From Lewinellaceae bacterium (GTDB taxonomy: Bacteria; Bacteroidota; Bacteroidia; Chitinophagales; Saprospiraceae): 40,137 nucleotides of DNA. Below, piece by piece: positions 9,128 to 18,303 of this stretch. A model generated the notes under the pieces. It worked only from the letters and a program-made list of their open reading frames with translations, did no database searches and was not told where the DNA came from. The stretch covers positions 1 to 40,137 of the forward strand of contig JAHELJ010000035.1 in NCBI GenBank assembly GCA_024644235.1. The letters are read 5' to 3'. Position numbers and translations under genes: made by a program. Each line of letters starts with the position of its first letter. The stretch's first letter is position 1.

Positions 9128-10320
9128 TCTTCAGGTATCCGTCCCCAAAAAACTATCACTCCTTTCTTGTTGGCGTTGAGTATATCTAAGATCCCATCCT
9201 TATCAATATCCTCAACGACTACATGCAACCCTGCTCCTGAGTCATTATCGATCTGGTGCAAGATCCATGAGGGCTTTTGATCTTGACCTCGGGACATTTC
9301 AATCCAGGAGAGTACCGCTGGTTCCAGACCTCCGGGATCTTTACCATTATGGGCGAAGAACCGTTTGCCGGTGACTAGATCAGGCAACTGATCTCCGTTC
9401 ATATCGACGAATGCTACACCATGGGTCTGTGAAAAGGAGCTGTCGATGAGATGAGTCTTGAAAGAAGGATCATTGGCATTACCATTTGACTCGTACCACC
9501 ATATTCCATAGGCATGTGCCGAGGCAGAGATGATATCCATGTCCCCATCGGCATCAAAATCATAAGCGTACATCTGAGAGGAAGGTTCTCCCAGGTCACC
9601 TTGGTGAAATTTCCACGGCACATCTCTGCGGTTCACGGGAGCTTCCCACCATCCATGGCGAATTATGATGTCATTTCTCCCGTCGCGGTTCACATCACCA
9701 AATCCCAGACCATGTGAAAACCGGTTTGTTCCAGCCGCTCCGGTGTCACTTATCGCGATTTTTTCCCAGGATGTTTCTCCGGGTGTTGCTGGTGACCTAA
9801 ACCAGTACATTGTATTATCGGATTCATTTCCAAATACCAGATCGTTTCGACCGTCATCGTCGATATCTACCATCATGGGAGACTCATTACAGGCAGATGA
9901 ATCAATTAGAAATTGAGGCCAGTGCTCGTCTTTTCCCTGTGGATTGCGATACCAAAAGGCCTCTTGCCCTGGGAAACCAATGACGATCTGGTCAATCCAG
10001 CCATCCTGATCCACATCCATGCTAAAGTTGAGGAAGGAATTGCTCCATTCACTAGTGTAGTCAAACTCCAGAGGATGTTGAATTTCATGCGGCTTCCAAT
10101 CCGGGGCCTCAAACCAGTAGGCTCCAGCCATAATATCGGTTAGTCCATCGCGGTTGACATCTCCAGTAGCCACTCCCTCGCTAATAAACTTCGGATGGAT
10201 GATCTGTTTGTAGAAGCTCAATTGTTGAGTATCGGCCCCTATAACTGTCTGGCAACTAACTTGCCATAGACAGAGTAAAAGCAGAAATAAGATCGTCATC
10301 AAGGGGTTACATAAACTCAT
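9124..10320 (-). CDS. FG-GAP/VCBS repeat lipoprotein
   Basis: A 398-residue exported beta-propeller. The signal ends LCLWQVSCQ, consistent with a lipoprotein. At least seven calcium-binding loops of the DxNxDGxxD type repeat through the chain: DVNRDGLTD, DVDQDGWID, DIDDDGRND, DVNRDGRND, DFDADGDMD, DMNGDQLPD and DIDKDGILD. Each follows a blade with GxGFGDVN- or WYRN-like strands. Such proteins are thought to be binding or scaffolding proteins; no catalytic site is visible. Its start overlaps the stop of the large heme protein by ATGA, and its stop overlaps the start of the MBL gene by ATGA. All three are therefore likely made from one transcript in coupled fashion. A second in-frame ATG, 21 bp downstream, would give a shorter signal. 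Confidence 0.85.
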   Translation of the reverse strand: MSLCNPLMTILFLLLLCLWQVSCQTVIGADTQQLSFYKQIIHPKFISEGVATGDVNRDGLTDIMAGAYWFEAPDWKPHEIQHPLEFDYTSEWSNSFLNFSMDVDQDGWIDQIVIGFPGQEAFWYRNPQGKDEHWPQFLIDSSACNESPMMVDIDDDGRNDLVFGNESDNTMYWFRSPATPGETSWEKIAISDTGAAGTNRFSHGLGFGDVNRDGRNDIIIRHGWWEAPVNRRDVPWKFHQGDLGEPSSQMYAYDFDADGDMDIISASAHAYGIWWYESNGNANDPSFKTHLIDSSFSQTHGVAFVDMNGDQLPDLVTGKRFFAHNGKDPGGLEPAVLSWIEMSRGQDQKPSWILHQIDNDSGAGLHVVVEDIDKDGILDILNANKKGVIVFWGRIPEE

Positions 10321-13300
10321 ATCTGATTCAGTAAGTAAGTGATCAAAGCATAATATTGCTTCTCAGGAATGATTTGTCCGAAATGCGCAGGCATCAAGGT
10401 ATATGGCGAAACCGATCGAGTTGCAATCTCCTTTTTGAGAACTACAAATTCCTCTCCGGCAGCATCGGCAAATACCAGCCTCTCTGCTTCCTCAGATTTG
10501 AGTAGGCCATATTTTGTGCTTCCATCTTTTAACTCAATGGAGTAGGTAGAAAACGCCTTAGATATGTTTCGGTTAGGATCAAGGATTTTTTCCGTTAGCG
10601 CCACTAATCCCCAATTTCCGATGCCGTCCAGTTGGGGGCCGATCAGACTTCCCTCACCGTTGAGTTGGTGGCAGGATGCGCAAAAAGTGGCAAAGGTGGC
10701 GGGCCCATCGGCAGCCGAATGTCTTTCCATCCGGTAACCCCAAAGGCGTGCATCAATCAGTGCCTGCCGGTCTTGGCTGATCCCGGTGGTGACTAATGAT
10801 TCCAACCACTCCCTATGCTTTGCAGATAACTCTGAAGCAAGTTCTTCCCTGAATCTGACCTCGGAAAGAAACTGACCGTTCACGGATTTGTCCTCGACAG
10901 CTCTTAGCAGAGCCTCTATGCCTTCGGGAGACTTGCACATGGCTGATGCGACTTGTTTTTGTCGCTGATAGGTAAGATCATTGAAAGATTGCAGAACAAC
11001 ACTTTGTATTTCTTCGGATAGATCTTCAACTAATAGCATTATCACCTCTTCCTTGACTGGCTTTGGACATAGATCCGAATCGATGATGCTTTTAAGAAGT
11101 GGAAGTGTTTCTCCTGGTTCTGTCTTCCAGAGTGCCCGGGCTGAACTGGCTCTGACGTAGACATCAATCCTTTCGTCGGCTAACAATCGTATCAATACTT
11201 CGGATGTTCCTGGTAGCTCCTCGTCACTGGCAATTTCAGAGGCAAATATCAACTTGTCTGCTAGTCGACCAGGACTTTCCGCTGGCAGATCAATTAGGGG
11301 AGGTTCCAAATCTCCGATACCGATGAAGTCACCTCTGGAACGTGAACCATCGGTGATTATCAGGCGAACTTGCCGGCCAATCTCTTCGGGTTCAAATTCC
11401 CAATGTACATTCTTTACAAACCACTCTTTATTAATCTCCTCTTTTCGAATTACCTCACCGCTGACTTCGACCAGCTCAATTCTGTTCTCGGGCGGGGTAG
11501 GAGCTTCATTGGCGCCAGGTGGACCCTTTGCACCTATCAGCATAAATTTGAAAGATGCTGGAATGATAAAATTTGGTGAAATCATTTTACTCACTTCATA
11601 GCCCTCATCCACCGGTCCACTTATCAGATACATTGCGGACTGGTTTTTGACTATTGCGGTGTCATAGAGAATCCATGGATTGCGATTGAAGGGTTGATGG
11701 TCAAAAGGTTCAACCTTCCATCGTAGATCCACCTCTGGGATGTCGCTGAATATCTGCTGAGCAAGTTTCCTGCCCCATTCGATCATTTGTCGCGGAGGCT
11801 TTCGACCTGACTGTTCGATACCCTCTGCGGCAACCGAGTAGAGGTCAAAGTGCTGATCAATATCCTGCCTACTTTGCTGCATGGTACTAATAAGATCCGA
11901 AATGGTTTCTGAAGATCCGTACGAAGCGATGTGTTTGGCATACGCACCCAATTGCTCCTGACTGATTGTTTGGCTTTTTATATACGCTGTGAGCTGTGCT
12001 GCTGAGGCCTGGGTGGTATCACCCAACATTGCAAATGCAAGAAGTTCATTTTCATTTACTGACCATGACTGTTTTTGTACCCACGCCATGATTTCAGGAT
12101 TTCGGATGTGATCCCTAAGGCTCTGTTTGATGCAGTAGGCTAGATGGGTGTCATGCTCTGGCACCTGATGAGCCAATTTCAGCAATTGTGAAACCTGTTC
12201 TTTGTTCGGGTGCCTACCGGCGATCATAACTGATTCCCTCTGCACATGCGGAATGTTATCATTAAGTCCTTCTATTGCTGTCTGAAGCAGACCCGGCTCT
12301 ACCTCACTCATTTCAAAAACTATTCTCCGGGTTTGTGTCCGTATCACTTCATGGTCATGCTGCAAGGAGTGAGTCAACAGGTCTGTATCCAGAGCGTCTA
12401 GACGGAAAAGAATCCACAATCCCTGCACATAACTTTTAAAATCAATCTGCGGATTATTCAGCATAGACTTGATTGTGACCAGAGCTTCCGCGTCGAACTG
12501 GTCGACAATATTATCGGCAAGGGACATCCTTAAAGGCAGATTCGGATGATTGAGATTTTGCATCAGCTCCTCCAAAGATGCAGCTGACCAGTCACGGTGT
12601 ACTTCTTTGTCCATTCCCTCGTAGCTGATCCGCCAGATCCGGCCTCGTTGTCGATCTCTTCCCGGATGATCCAGTGGCACTTCATAATGCCCGATAATCC
12701 GGTTGTAGAAGTCGGCGACGTATAATGCACCATCCGGACCCAATTTCACATCTACTGGTCGAAACCAGGGATCTTCACTCACAATAAAGTCTTCTTGCCA
12801 GGTAATCTTTGGAGTGGTGCCTTGCATTTGCATGGTGGCCCGGTATACCCTGCTCTTTACTACGTCGCCCAGAAAGAAAGATTCTTGATATGATTCCGGA
12901 AATTGATCTGCCAGGTAATATTCCAGGCCGGCCAGGGCAGTCGAACCATAATTGTGATCCATAAGAGCCGGCCCGAAACCAATTCCCGTGGGTTTTTTGC
13001 TGAAATGCGGATAGTCTGCACCCCGGATCAACTGATAGATTGGACTGGTATGGCAATCGGATGAATAGGTATATCCCAGTTCGTCGTATGCATACCCATA
13101 AGGATTTACTCTGCCAGTGGTAGTAAATTCGATGCGGCTTCCATCAGTTCGAAACCTGAAGGTGTTTCCGGAGACCATCACAATCGTATCTCCATCGCTG
13201 CCGGCCACTGTCGACGTATTGGCAAAACCATGATCAGCATGAATCCAACCGTCCCATGATCGCATCAGATTATTGATCATGCCGTGTGTGTCATTGTATT

Positions 13301-13859
13301 GGAATCCGCTGTACAAGACTTTTCTTTCATCCACTTGATCGTCACCGTCGTGGTCCACAAAATGATAGATGCTTGGTATGCTATAGGCTATGGCTCCATC
13401 TTGTACGGCCACGATGCCAATAGGTATATTCAATTTATCAGCAAACGTTTTGATGACATCCGCCTTCCCATCTCCATCAGTGTCCTCCAGGATGGAGATT
13501 TTATCACGTGGGGTTCCGGTAGTGTCGGCAAATGGATATTCGTATGATTGGGTGAGCCACATTCTGCCCTTGCTGTCGAATGCCATGTTCAGCGGTTTGG
13601 CGATGTCAGGTTCGGATGCGAAAAGTTGAATTCTAAATCCTCGTGGCACTCTAAATCCTGCTTGTTCTTCAGAAGGCGATCTCGCTTCCGTTGAGCGGAT
13701 ATTTTTGAAAAATTCTTCCGCCTCCGGTTGCCTGACCTCTTGCTGACAAGAAATAAGGATGGCCAGGCCCAGCGCGAACATTCCTACCTGACAGCACCGG
13801 CCTACGTAGTGATTCCCATGCCAAAAATCTGTCATGATCGACCAATCATTTAACTGCAA
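10317..13859 (-). CDS. Membrane-bound dehydrogenase-type propeller / HEAT / cytochrome c fusion
   Basis: A 1180-residue envelope protein of the family called putative membrane-bound dehydrogenase or PVC-type heme-binding protein. The signal ends LAILISCQQ, a lipobox; the translation start could be 13859 or, better placed before the signal, 13835. Residues ~70-430 form a glucose/sorbosone-dehydrogenase-like propeller (IQLFASEPDIAKPLNMAFD, DGDGKADVIKTFA, VKLGPDGALYVADFYNRIIG). Residues ~430-980 hold HEAT-like helical repeats with an inserted beta domain. The C-terminus is a cytochrome c with C1060-A-S-C1063-H1064 and a likely axial Met in LMPAHF near 1156. It is expected to oxidise a sugar or alcohol and pass electrons to the respiratory chain; the cofactor and substrate are unknown. 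First gene of the operon. Confidence 0.85.
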   Translation of the reverse strand: MQLNDWSIMTDFWHGNHYVGRCCQVGMFALGLAILISCQQEVRQPEAEEFFKNIRSTEARSPSEEQAGFRVPRGFRIQLFASEPDIAKPLNMAFDSKGRMWLTQSYEYPFADTTGTPRDKISILEDTDGDGKADVIKTFADKLNIPIGIVAVQDGAIAYSIPSIYHFVDHDGDDQVDERKVLYSGFQYNDTHGMINNLMRSWDGWIHADHGFANTSTVAGSDGDTIVMVSGNTFRFRTDGSRIEFTTTGRVNPYGYAYDELGYTYSSDCHTSPIYQLIRGADYPHFSKKPTGIGFGPALMDHNYGSTALAGLEYYLADQFPESYQESFFLGDVVKSRVYRATMQMQGTTPKITWQEDFIVSEDPWFRPVDVKLGPDGALYVADFYNRIIGHYEVPLDHPGRDRQRGRIWRISYEGMDKEVHRDWSAASLEELMQNLNHPNLPLRMSLADNIVDQFDAEALVTIKSMLNNPQIDFKSYVQGLWILFRLDALDTDLLTHSLQHDHEVIRTQTRRIVFEMSEVEPGLLQTAIEGLNDNIPHVQRESVMIAGRHPNKEQVSQLLKLAHQVPEHDTHLAYCIKQSLRDHIRNPEIMAWVQKQSWSVNENELLAFAMLGDTTQASAAQLTAYIKSQTISQEQLGAYAKHIASYGSSETISDLISTMQQSRQDIDQHFDLYSVAAEGIEQSGRKPPRQMIEWGRKLAQQIFSDIPEVDLRWKVEPFDHQPFNRNPWILYDTAIVKNQSAMYLISGPVDEGYEVSKMISPNFIIPASFKFMLIGAKGPPGANEAPTPPENRIELVEVSGEVIRKEEINKEWFVKNVHWEFEPEEIGRQVRLIITDGSRSRGDFIGIGDLEPPLIDLPAESPGRLADKLIFASEIASDEELPGTSEVLIRLLADERIDVYVRASSARALWKTEPGETLPLLKSIIDSDLCPKPVKEEVIMLLVEDLSEEIQSVVLQSFNDLTYQRQKQVASAMCKSPEGIEALLRAVEDKSVNGQFLSEVRFREELASELSAKHREWLESLVTTGISQDRQALIDARLWGYRMERHSAADGPATFATFCASCHQLNGEGSLIGPQLDGIGNWGLVALTEKILDPNRNISKAFSTYSIELKDGSTKYGLLKSEEAERLVFADAAGEEFVVLKKEIATRSVSPYTLMPAHFGQIIPEKQYYALITYLLNQI

Positions 13860-13986
13860 GAAGATAGGATAATCTGTTGATAAAGGGGCTCCTGCTGCTT
13901 GAACACAACGGTATTATCGGTGAAGGATTGGATGGACAACAATACCTAACGAAGGAATGGACCGAGTGGGCCGAGCCTCACGGCCA

Positions 13987-15414
13987 TTATCCCTTTCTGG
14001 TATAGAGGTAATTATATACCCGCAGGCCGGATATCTTCCCTTCTGAGTCCCGATTGAAGTACATAGTTTCTCCAAGCTCGCCGTCGTCCCGAACTCGACG
14101 GAATCTATCGTGGTCTATCGGCTTGTATATCGTTAAAGTTTCCCCTGGATCGGAGGAGGGGAGTGGTAGCACGGCAAGCTGGTTTTCCCAGCTTGTGACA
14201 TACCATTCTTCTTCATTTTCCATTTCATAAAAGCCCTGATAGTCAGTGAGATCTATTTTCCCTGCTTCCGATTCTTTTTCCACGGGCTTCACTTTTTGAA
14301 TCAAGCGATGCATCCCCAGTATGTATTTCGCCGGATCACCACCGCTGGAATTGATCATCACAGCATAGGCCATTTTGGTTTTCGGATGCAGCTGAAGCCT
14401 CGTCTTATATCCCGGACAGTAGCCACCATGGCTTACCCACCTGCTGCCGTCGCTGGCTTTACTGATATTAAAGCCCAAACCCCAGGTGGTGTTCCAGTCA
14501 TCATCTGTCCAGTGCACTTTATGCATATACCGCAAGGTCGATGGTTTAAGCACCTCAGTGACCACGGTGTCCAATAGGCGAAATTGCCATTGGGCAAATT
14601 CTATGAGATCTTCCACATTTGAGGAGAAGCCGGCCGCAGCGGCAAGCCCATCGGCTTCAAAGAAATTCATCCGATTCCGCTTTCCATGACGGTTCAGTAC
14701 TCCATAACCTACCGCCAGCTCATTACCGTGGAGTTCTCTTGGCATAGTAGGCCGGGTATGACCCAGTGCCAAAGGCTCTAGAATATTCATTTCCACGTAG
14801 GTTTCGTAGTCCAACCCAGATAGTTTCTCGACGACTTCTCCAAGTAAAGCAATCCCGAGATTGCTGTATTGAAAATAGGTCGAGGCCGGATACAGGGTCT
14901 GTTGATCGGAAAGCGATGCCCTGATTTCCTCACCGCTGGGAGAAGAATAATCTGGTCCATTCCAGTGCGGGAAAGCATTTTCACGCGGCAATCCGGACGA
15001 ATGAGTCAGCAGGGAGCGAATGGTGATCGGACCGCTGTCCGGAAATTGTTGTTCCAGATTATACCAGGGTAAAATATCTTCAATACGATCATCCAATCGA
15101 AGTTTTTGTTCATCATAGAGCTTCATGATCGCAACTGCGGTAAAAAGCTTGGAGATGGAGCAAATGCTGAATAATGTTGAAGTTTCCATATCCAAATCCT
15201 CTTCGACATTGGAGTGTCCAAAAGCTCCTGACCACAAAAGCTCCTGTCCCTTACCAATGGCTACAGAAATGCCCGGCAATTGTTCATAATCCTTTTGGGC
15301 TTCCAGCCAGACGGATATTAAATGGAAGGCTTCACGGTAATCTTTGGTTTCGGTCTGGGCACTTGCACTGTAGAATAGCAGACAGGGGAGAACTAACACG
15401 GCCAGGATTTTCAT
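13987..15414 (-). CDS. Secreted serine hydrolase, beta-lactamase (class C-like) family
   Basis: A 475-residue periplasmic or secreted hydrolase. The start at 15414 is chosen because it opens with a clean signal peptide, MKILAVLVLPCLLFYSASAQ, cleaved after ASA; the frame continues upstream to 15588 but those 58 residues run into the AhpD-like gene. The active-site motifs are S86-I-S-K89, Y183-S-N185 and a SHGGYCPGY third box near residue 370. LLTHSSGLPREN is typical of the family. The last ~100 residues form a small beta domain (LTDYQGFYEMENEEEWYV), as in D-aminopeptidase/esterase relatives. It is not an obvious AmpC; an esterase or peptidase role is as likely. It lies 70 bp downstream of the AhpD-like gene on the same strand. 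It is a second copy of this fold but only distantly similar to the protein at 7105-8358. Confidence 0.88.
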   Translation of the reverse strand: MKILAVLVLPCLLFYSASAQTETKDYREAFHLISVWLEAQKDYEQLPGISVAIGKGQELLWSGAFGHSNVEEDLDMETSTLFSICSISKLFTAVAIMKLYDEQKLRLDDRIEDILPWYNLEQQFPDSGPITIRSLLTHSSGLPRENAFPHWNGPDYSSPSGEEIRASLSDQQTLYPASTYFQYSNLGIALLGEVVEKLSGLDYETYVEMNILEPLALGHTRPTMPRELHGNELAVGYGVLNRHGKRNRMNFFEADGLAAAAGFSSNVEDLIEFAQWQFRLLDTVVTEVLKPSTLRYMHKVHWTDDDWNTTWGLGFNISKASDGSRWVSHGGYCPGYKTRLQLHPKTKMAYAVMINSSGGDPAKYILGMHRLIQKVKPVEKESEAGKIDLTDYQGFYEMENEEEWYVTSWENQLAVLPLPSSDPGETLTIYKPIDHDRFRRVRDDGELGETMYFNRDSEGKISGLRVYNYLYTRKG

Positions 15415-15484
15415 AGATTTTGACTTTGAGGTCCAAAAGTTACTTGAATTGAACAACATGAAAAAGTGCTGGCAGCCAGTTGCC

Positions 15485-16087
15485 TCATCCGTGTTTCCAA
15501 CTCTCATTGCCTTCGCCGTCAGACGGTGAAAGTCCCAATATGTCTCCTTCCGTGTGAACCCCCAACCCATTGACTGTACGGTTGACATAATTGAAATAGC
15601 TGACTACTTGGTTTATTTCGAGAATCTGTCCATCGGAAAAATCATACTGTCTCAGCAACTTCAAATCATCATGTTTCATATTGTGGTTTTCGACCGTAAG
15701 CCTTCGGGCATAGCTACATCCTGCAAGCTCCTTCGGGTCTAATAACTCATCCAACTTATCTGCTCTGATTGCCTTAGCTAGTAGCTCAACCTTTTCTGAA
15801 TCGATAAGACGTGCCAAACCGGCGAGATGATGTCTAGAGCAGTATTCACATTTGTTCAAGTGACTGACGTACACACCAAGCAGTTCAAGGTACCACTTCG
15901 GCAATGTGTTGCCAGAATGGTGCAACACGGCTTTATAAAGCGTCATGTGGCCCTGCAAGGTATGCGGTCTCAGACTGTGGATCAAAAGGACATTGTCAAC
16001 ATTGTTTTCCGGGCCCTTAACCCGATCATAGATCTTCTTGAGCCTGTCTTCCGCCAGCTCATATGGGATGGTTCTTATCCAGGTCAT
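15485..16087 (-). CDS. AhpD/carboxymuconolactone decarboxylase-like peroxidase-related protein
   Basis: A 200-residue helical cytoplasmic protein. The ATG at 16087 (MTWIRTIPYELAED) is preferred over the frame start at 16120, because family members begin with this sequence. The redox motif C80-E-Y-C83-S-R-H86-H fits the AhpD CxxCxxxH pattern, preceded by a Glu-containing helix (WYLELLGVYVSHLNKCEYC). Proteins of this family reduce peroxides or act as disulfide reductants; some are only structurally related to carboxymuconolactone decarboxylase. It is annotated in many genomes as an uncharacterised peroxidase-related enzyme. No partner such as AhpC is adjacent. The neighbours are a secreted hydrolase downstream and the DUF3500 gene upstream, 206 bp away. 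Confidence 0.82.
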   Translation of the reverse strand: MTWIRTIPYELAEDRLKKIYDRVKGPENNVDNVLLIHSLRPHTLQGHMTLYKAVLHHSGNTLPKWYLELLGVYVSHLNKCEYCSRHHLAGLARLIDSEKVELLAKAIRADKLDELLDPKELAGCSYARRLTVENHNMKHDDLKLLRQYDFSDGQILEINQVVSYFNYVNRTVNGLGVHTEGDILGLSPSDGEGNESWKHG

Positions 16088-16293
16088 GACTATATATTTA
16101 TATGGGTGGCTGCAATACAAACTATCGTTAATTTACAGATTACACCCTGCCAAACGCTATACATCACTCGGAAAAAGTGGTCAAGGGGAGTCAAAAGATT
16201 ACTGACGGGCAGGGCAAAAGTTTCTCAGTACAACTGTGGGAAGCATGATAAACGTTTGGCACTTCACCAAAAACCACGAATCCGTAACACGAA

Positions 16294-17484
16294 TTAGTGT
16301 TTATGCTCCAAATAGTGTTGACGTAACAGGTCCTTTCCATAGTCGTTTCCATTGGGCGTGCGGACCACGACATGAATGTGCTGCCGGTGTGGCTCGCGAC
16401 CATATAACTGTGTGGTAGCGACCGGTCGCTGATGATCAAACTCAATCAGAATTACCGGGCTTTGAATGCGATAATAGAATACCGCCTGATCGTCACTGCC
16501 ACCAATCCAGGCAAACCAGGTGTTGTCAATATGTTGCTTCACTTCCTCCATTTTCACCTGTCCATGACCCTCGTCCATATTGTCCACAAATAATTTGATA
16601 AGGGCAAGAAGATCCGCTTGCTGCTCTGAAGAGAATGTAGACGTTTTCACTCCGGAATAGTCAAGAACCACATTGTCCTTGAAGGCTTCGGTGAGATTAT
16701 TGTTTCCATCTTTGGATACTTCCAGCACGGCTTCAGCACGTTGTGAATCGCTCAGGGATCTCAACATGTCAAGCCCCCGGGCCTGTTCTTCCTGCAGAAT
16801 GGATAAGCCCTTGTACTTTCCCATTTCGGCAATGACGGGCTCCGAACCTATGAAGAAAGGAGTCATTACCACCTGGTCGCCCAATACAAAATAGTTAATG
16901 ATTAAATGGTGACCATCCATCTGCCAACCCCATGGCTCGGTTGCCGAGGGCTCACCCATAACAGTGATCCAATAGAGCCACTCGCCGTACTCCTCAAAAT
17001 TGTCATTTATTTCGCCCAGGGTGTGGTTTAGCTTCATAATGTCGCGGCTTAGCTTCATACCTTTGGCGCTCAAGGAAGCTTCCATCAGGGCAAAGGCTGC
17101 TTCCCGCTGCATATCCGACATTTCATCAAAACCTACGCCCTGCCGAATGTAGAAATGTTGGTTCATCCATTTTCTCCATTCATCATCCTGTACCGGAAAC
17201 ATGGCTTTATCTTTTTGTTCGGCATTCAGCGTAGAAAGAAATGCGTGTGCAGCCTCTCGAACAGGCTCGGTGGTCACTCCGGTCGAACGAATTCTATATA
17301 AATCTTCCTCGACCTCACCCTGGTTGGTGATTCCCTTGAATGGTTCCGCCAAACCGCGCTCTTCAGCCTGCTTGGACATTGCCTTGAATCGGTTAAGTCG
17401 TTCAGGATCGGTGATCTGAGCATCTAACAGTGTGCCCAGCATAAATGTCACTATTAAAGACAAGAAAGTTGCGAGAGGCTTCAT
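16294..17484 (-). CDS. DUF3500 domain exported protein
   Basis: A 396-residue exported protein. The signal peptide is MKPLATFLSLIVTFMLGTLLDAQ. The body matches the DUF3500 pattern: FLSTLNAEQKDKAMFP with DDEWRKWMN, then WGWQMDGHHLIINYFV, TPFFIGSEP, and a His-rich end (FDHQRP, HRQHIHVVVRTPNGNDYGKDLLRQHY). The conserved GHH and HIH histidines suggest metal or substrate binding, but the family has no established function. It is common in heterotrophic Bacteroidota and Planctomycetota. It forms its own transcription unit, with a 165 bp leader upstream that contains a palindrome at 17531-17552. Confidence 0.85.
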   Translation of the reverse strand: MKPLATFLSLIVTFMLGTLLDAQITDPERLNRFKAMSKQAEERGLAEPFKGITNQGEVEEDLYRIRSTGVTTEPVREAAHAFLSTLNAEQKDKAMFPVQDDEWRKWMNQHFYIRQGVGFDEMSDMQREAAFALMEASLSAKGMKLSRDIMKLNHTLGEINDNFEEYGEWLYWITVMGEPSATEPWGWQMDGHHLIINYFVLGDQVVMTPFFIGSEPVIAEMGKYKGLSILQEEQARGLDMLRSLSDSQRAEAVLEVSKDGNNNLTEAFKDNVVLDYSGVKTSTFSSEQQADLLALIKLFVDNMDEGHGQVKMEEVKQHIDNTWFAWIGGSDDQAVFYYRIQSPVILIEFDHQRPVATTQLYGREPHRQHIHVVVRTPNGNDYGKDLLRQHYLEHKH

Positions 17485-17530
17485 GATTTATTGGTTTTAC
17501 CAGCATTAAAGTAATAAGAACTAAGCATTA

Positions 17531-17552
17531 AAATTTCCACACGTGGGGATTT
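17531..17552. promoter_or_regulatory. Palindrome upstream of DUF3500 gene
   Basis: Arms AAATTTCCAC and GTGGGGATTT are separated by two bases. Read as RNA they form a 10-pair stem including two G-U pairs; read as DNA they form an interrupted operator-like palindrome with a CCAC/GTGG core. It lies 47 bp upstream of the ATG at 17484. There is no adjacent T-run, so a terminator for the DUF998 gene is unlikely. The role is inferred from position only. Confidence 0.35.
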
Positions 17553-17649
17553 AAATCGCTCACTGAAGAAGCAGATTATTTTTTGTCTGAATGAACCAAA
17601 GGATATGGTGGCATCCCGGACCAGAGTTGTCAACTTTTTATCAAGGTGT

Positions 17650-18303
17650 TCAATGGTCTATTCTAGAAAGTTGGTACATCCTCAAAGAAATAACTCCGAT
17701 CCAAATAAAGACAAACACAATACCTAATCTTTGAACCAGACCTTCTATAGCTGGTACTCTTCGGGTTGCCAGAGTAATCCAGAGAAACAACCCTGCCATA
17801 TTTGCGAGAATAGGAACGATCAATGTGAAGGTCTGGTACCTCTTCCATCGATCATCTCCCTTGAAGTTGGCATAAATCCAAAAGGGCGCAATGGACAGGC
17901 ACATTCCTGTAATGAAAGCAAAAACTATATGTAGAGTTCCGGTGAAGTTCCGTTCCAGAATGACATTCGTGCAATTTGCTTCACAGTGAAAGATTGCAGA
18001 CCCGATCAAGGCAAATCCGCCAACTATAAATAGAGATGCACCAGTTTTGGATTGGATCTTTTGCCAGAGTCCGAATCCGAATAAAATGACACAAGCGCCA
18101 GTCAAGAAAATTCCCAAATTAAATGCGAATCCTCGTATGCCTCCAACACCACCAAGGACACTCATCATCATGATCATGTGATCGTATTCCGGTTCAAGGA
18201 ATCCCAATATGATGACTGTGGAGAAATAAATGATCGGAGCTAGAATTCCAAAACGAGCAGAAATATGAGATTGAGAGCTGAGACTATGCATATCTGACTG
18301 CAA
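17650..18303 (-). CDS. DUF998 integral membrane protein
   Basis: A 217-residue membrane protein with about six hydrophobic helices: 18-36, 53-79, 88-107, 122-145, 159-178 and 189-209. The loop LEPEYDHMIMMMSVLGGVGG after the first helix is the DUF998 signature. The family has no established biochemical role. The ATG at 18303 overlaps the end of the cyclase gene by 20 bp; a second ATG at 18291 overlaps by 8 bp, so translational coupling is likely with either start. The fixed pairing with a membrane cyclase hints at a shared envelope-sensing function, but that is inference. A 165 bp gap follows before the DUF3500 gene. Confidence 0.82.
   Translation of the reverse strand: MQSDMHSLSSQSHISARFGILAPIIYFSTVIILGFLEPEYDHMIMMMSVLGGVGGIRGFAFNLGIFLTGACVILFGFGLWQKIQSKTGASLFIVGGFALIGSAIFHCEANCTNVILERNFTGTLHIVFAFITGMCLSIAPFWIYANFKGDDRWKRYQTFTLIVPILANMAGLFLWITLATRRVPAIEGLVQRLGIVFVFIWIGVISLRMYQLSRIDH

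Noticed and set aside
13969-13985. GGCCG/CGGCC hairpin just after the stop of the serine hydrolase gene as a terminator
   Set aside because: The stem is only 5 bp and no T-run follows on the minus strand, so it is too weak to call.
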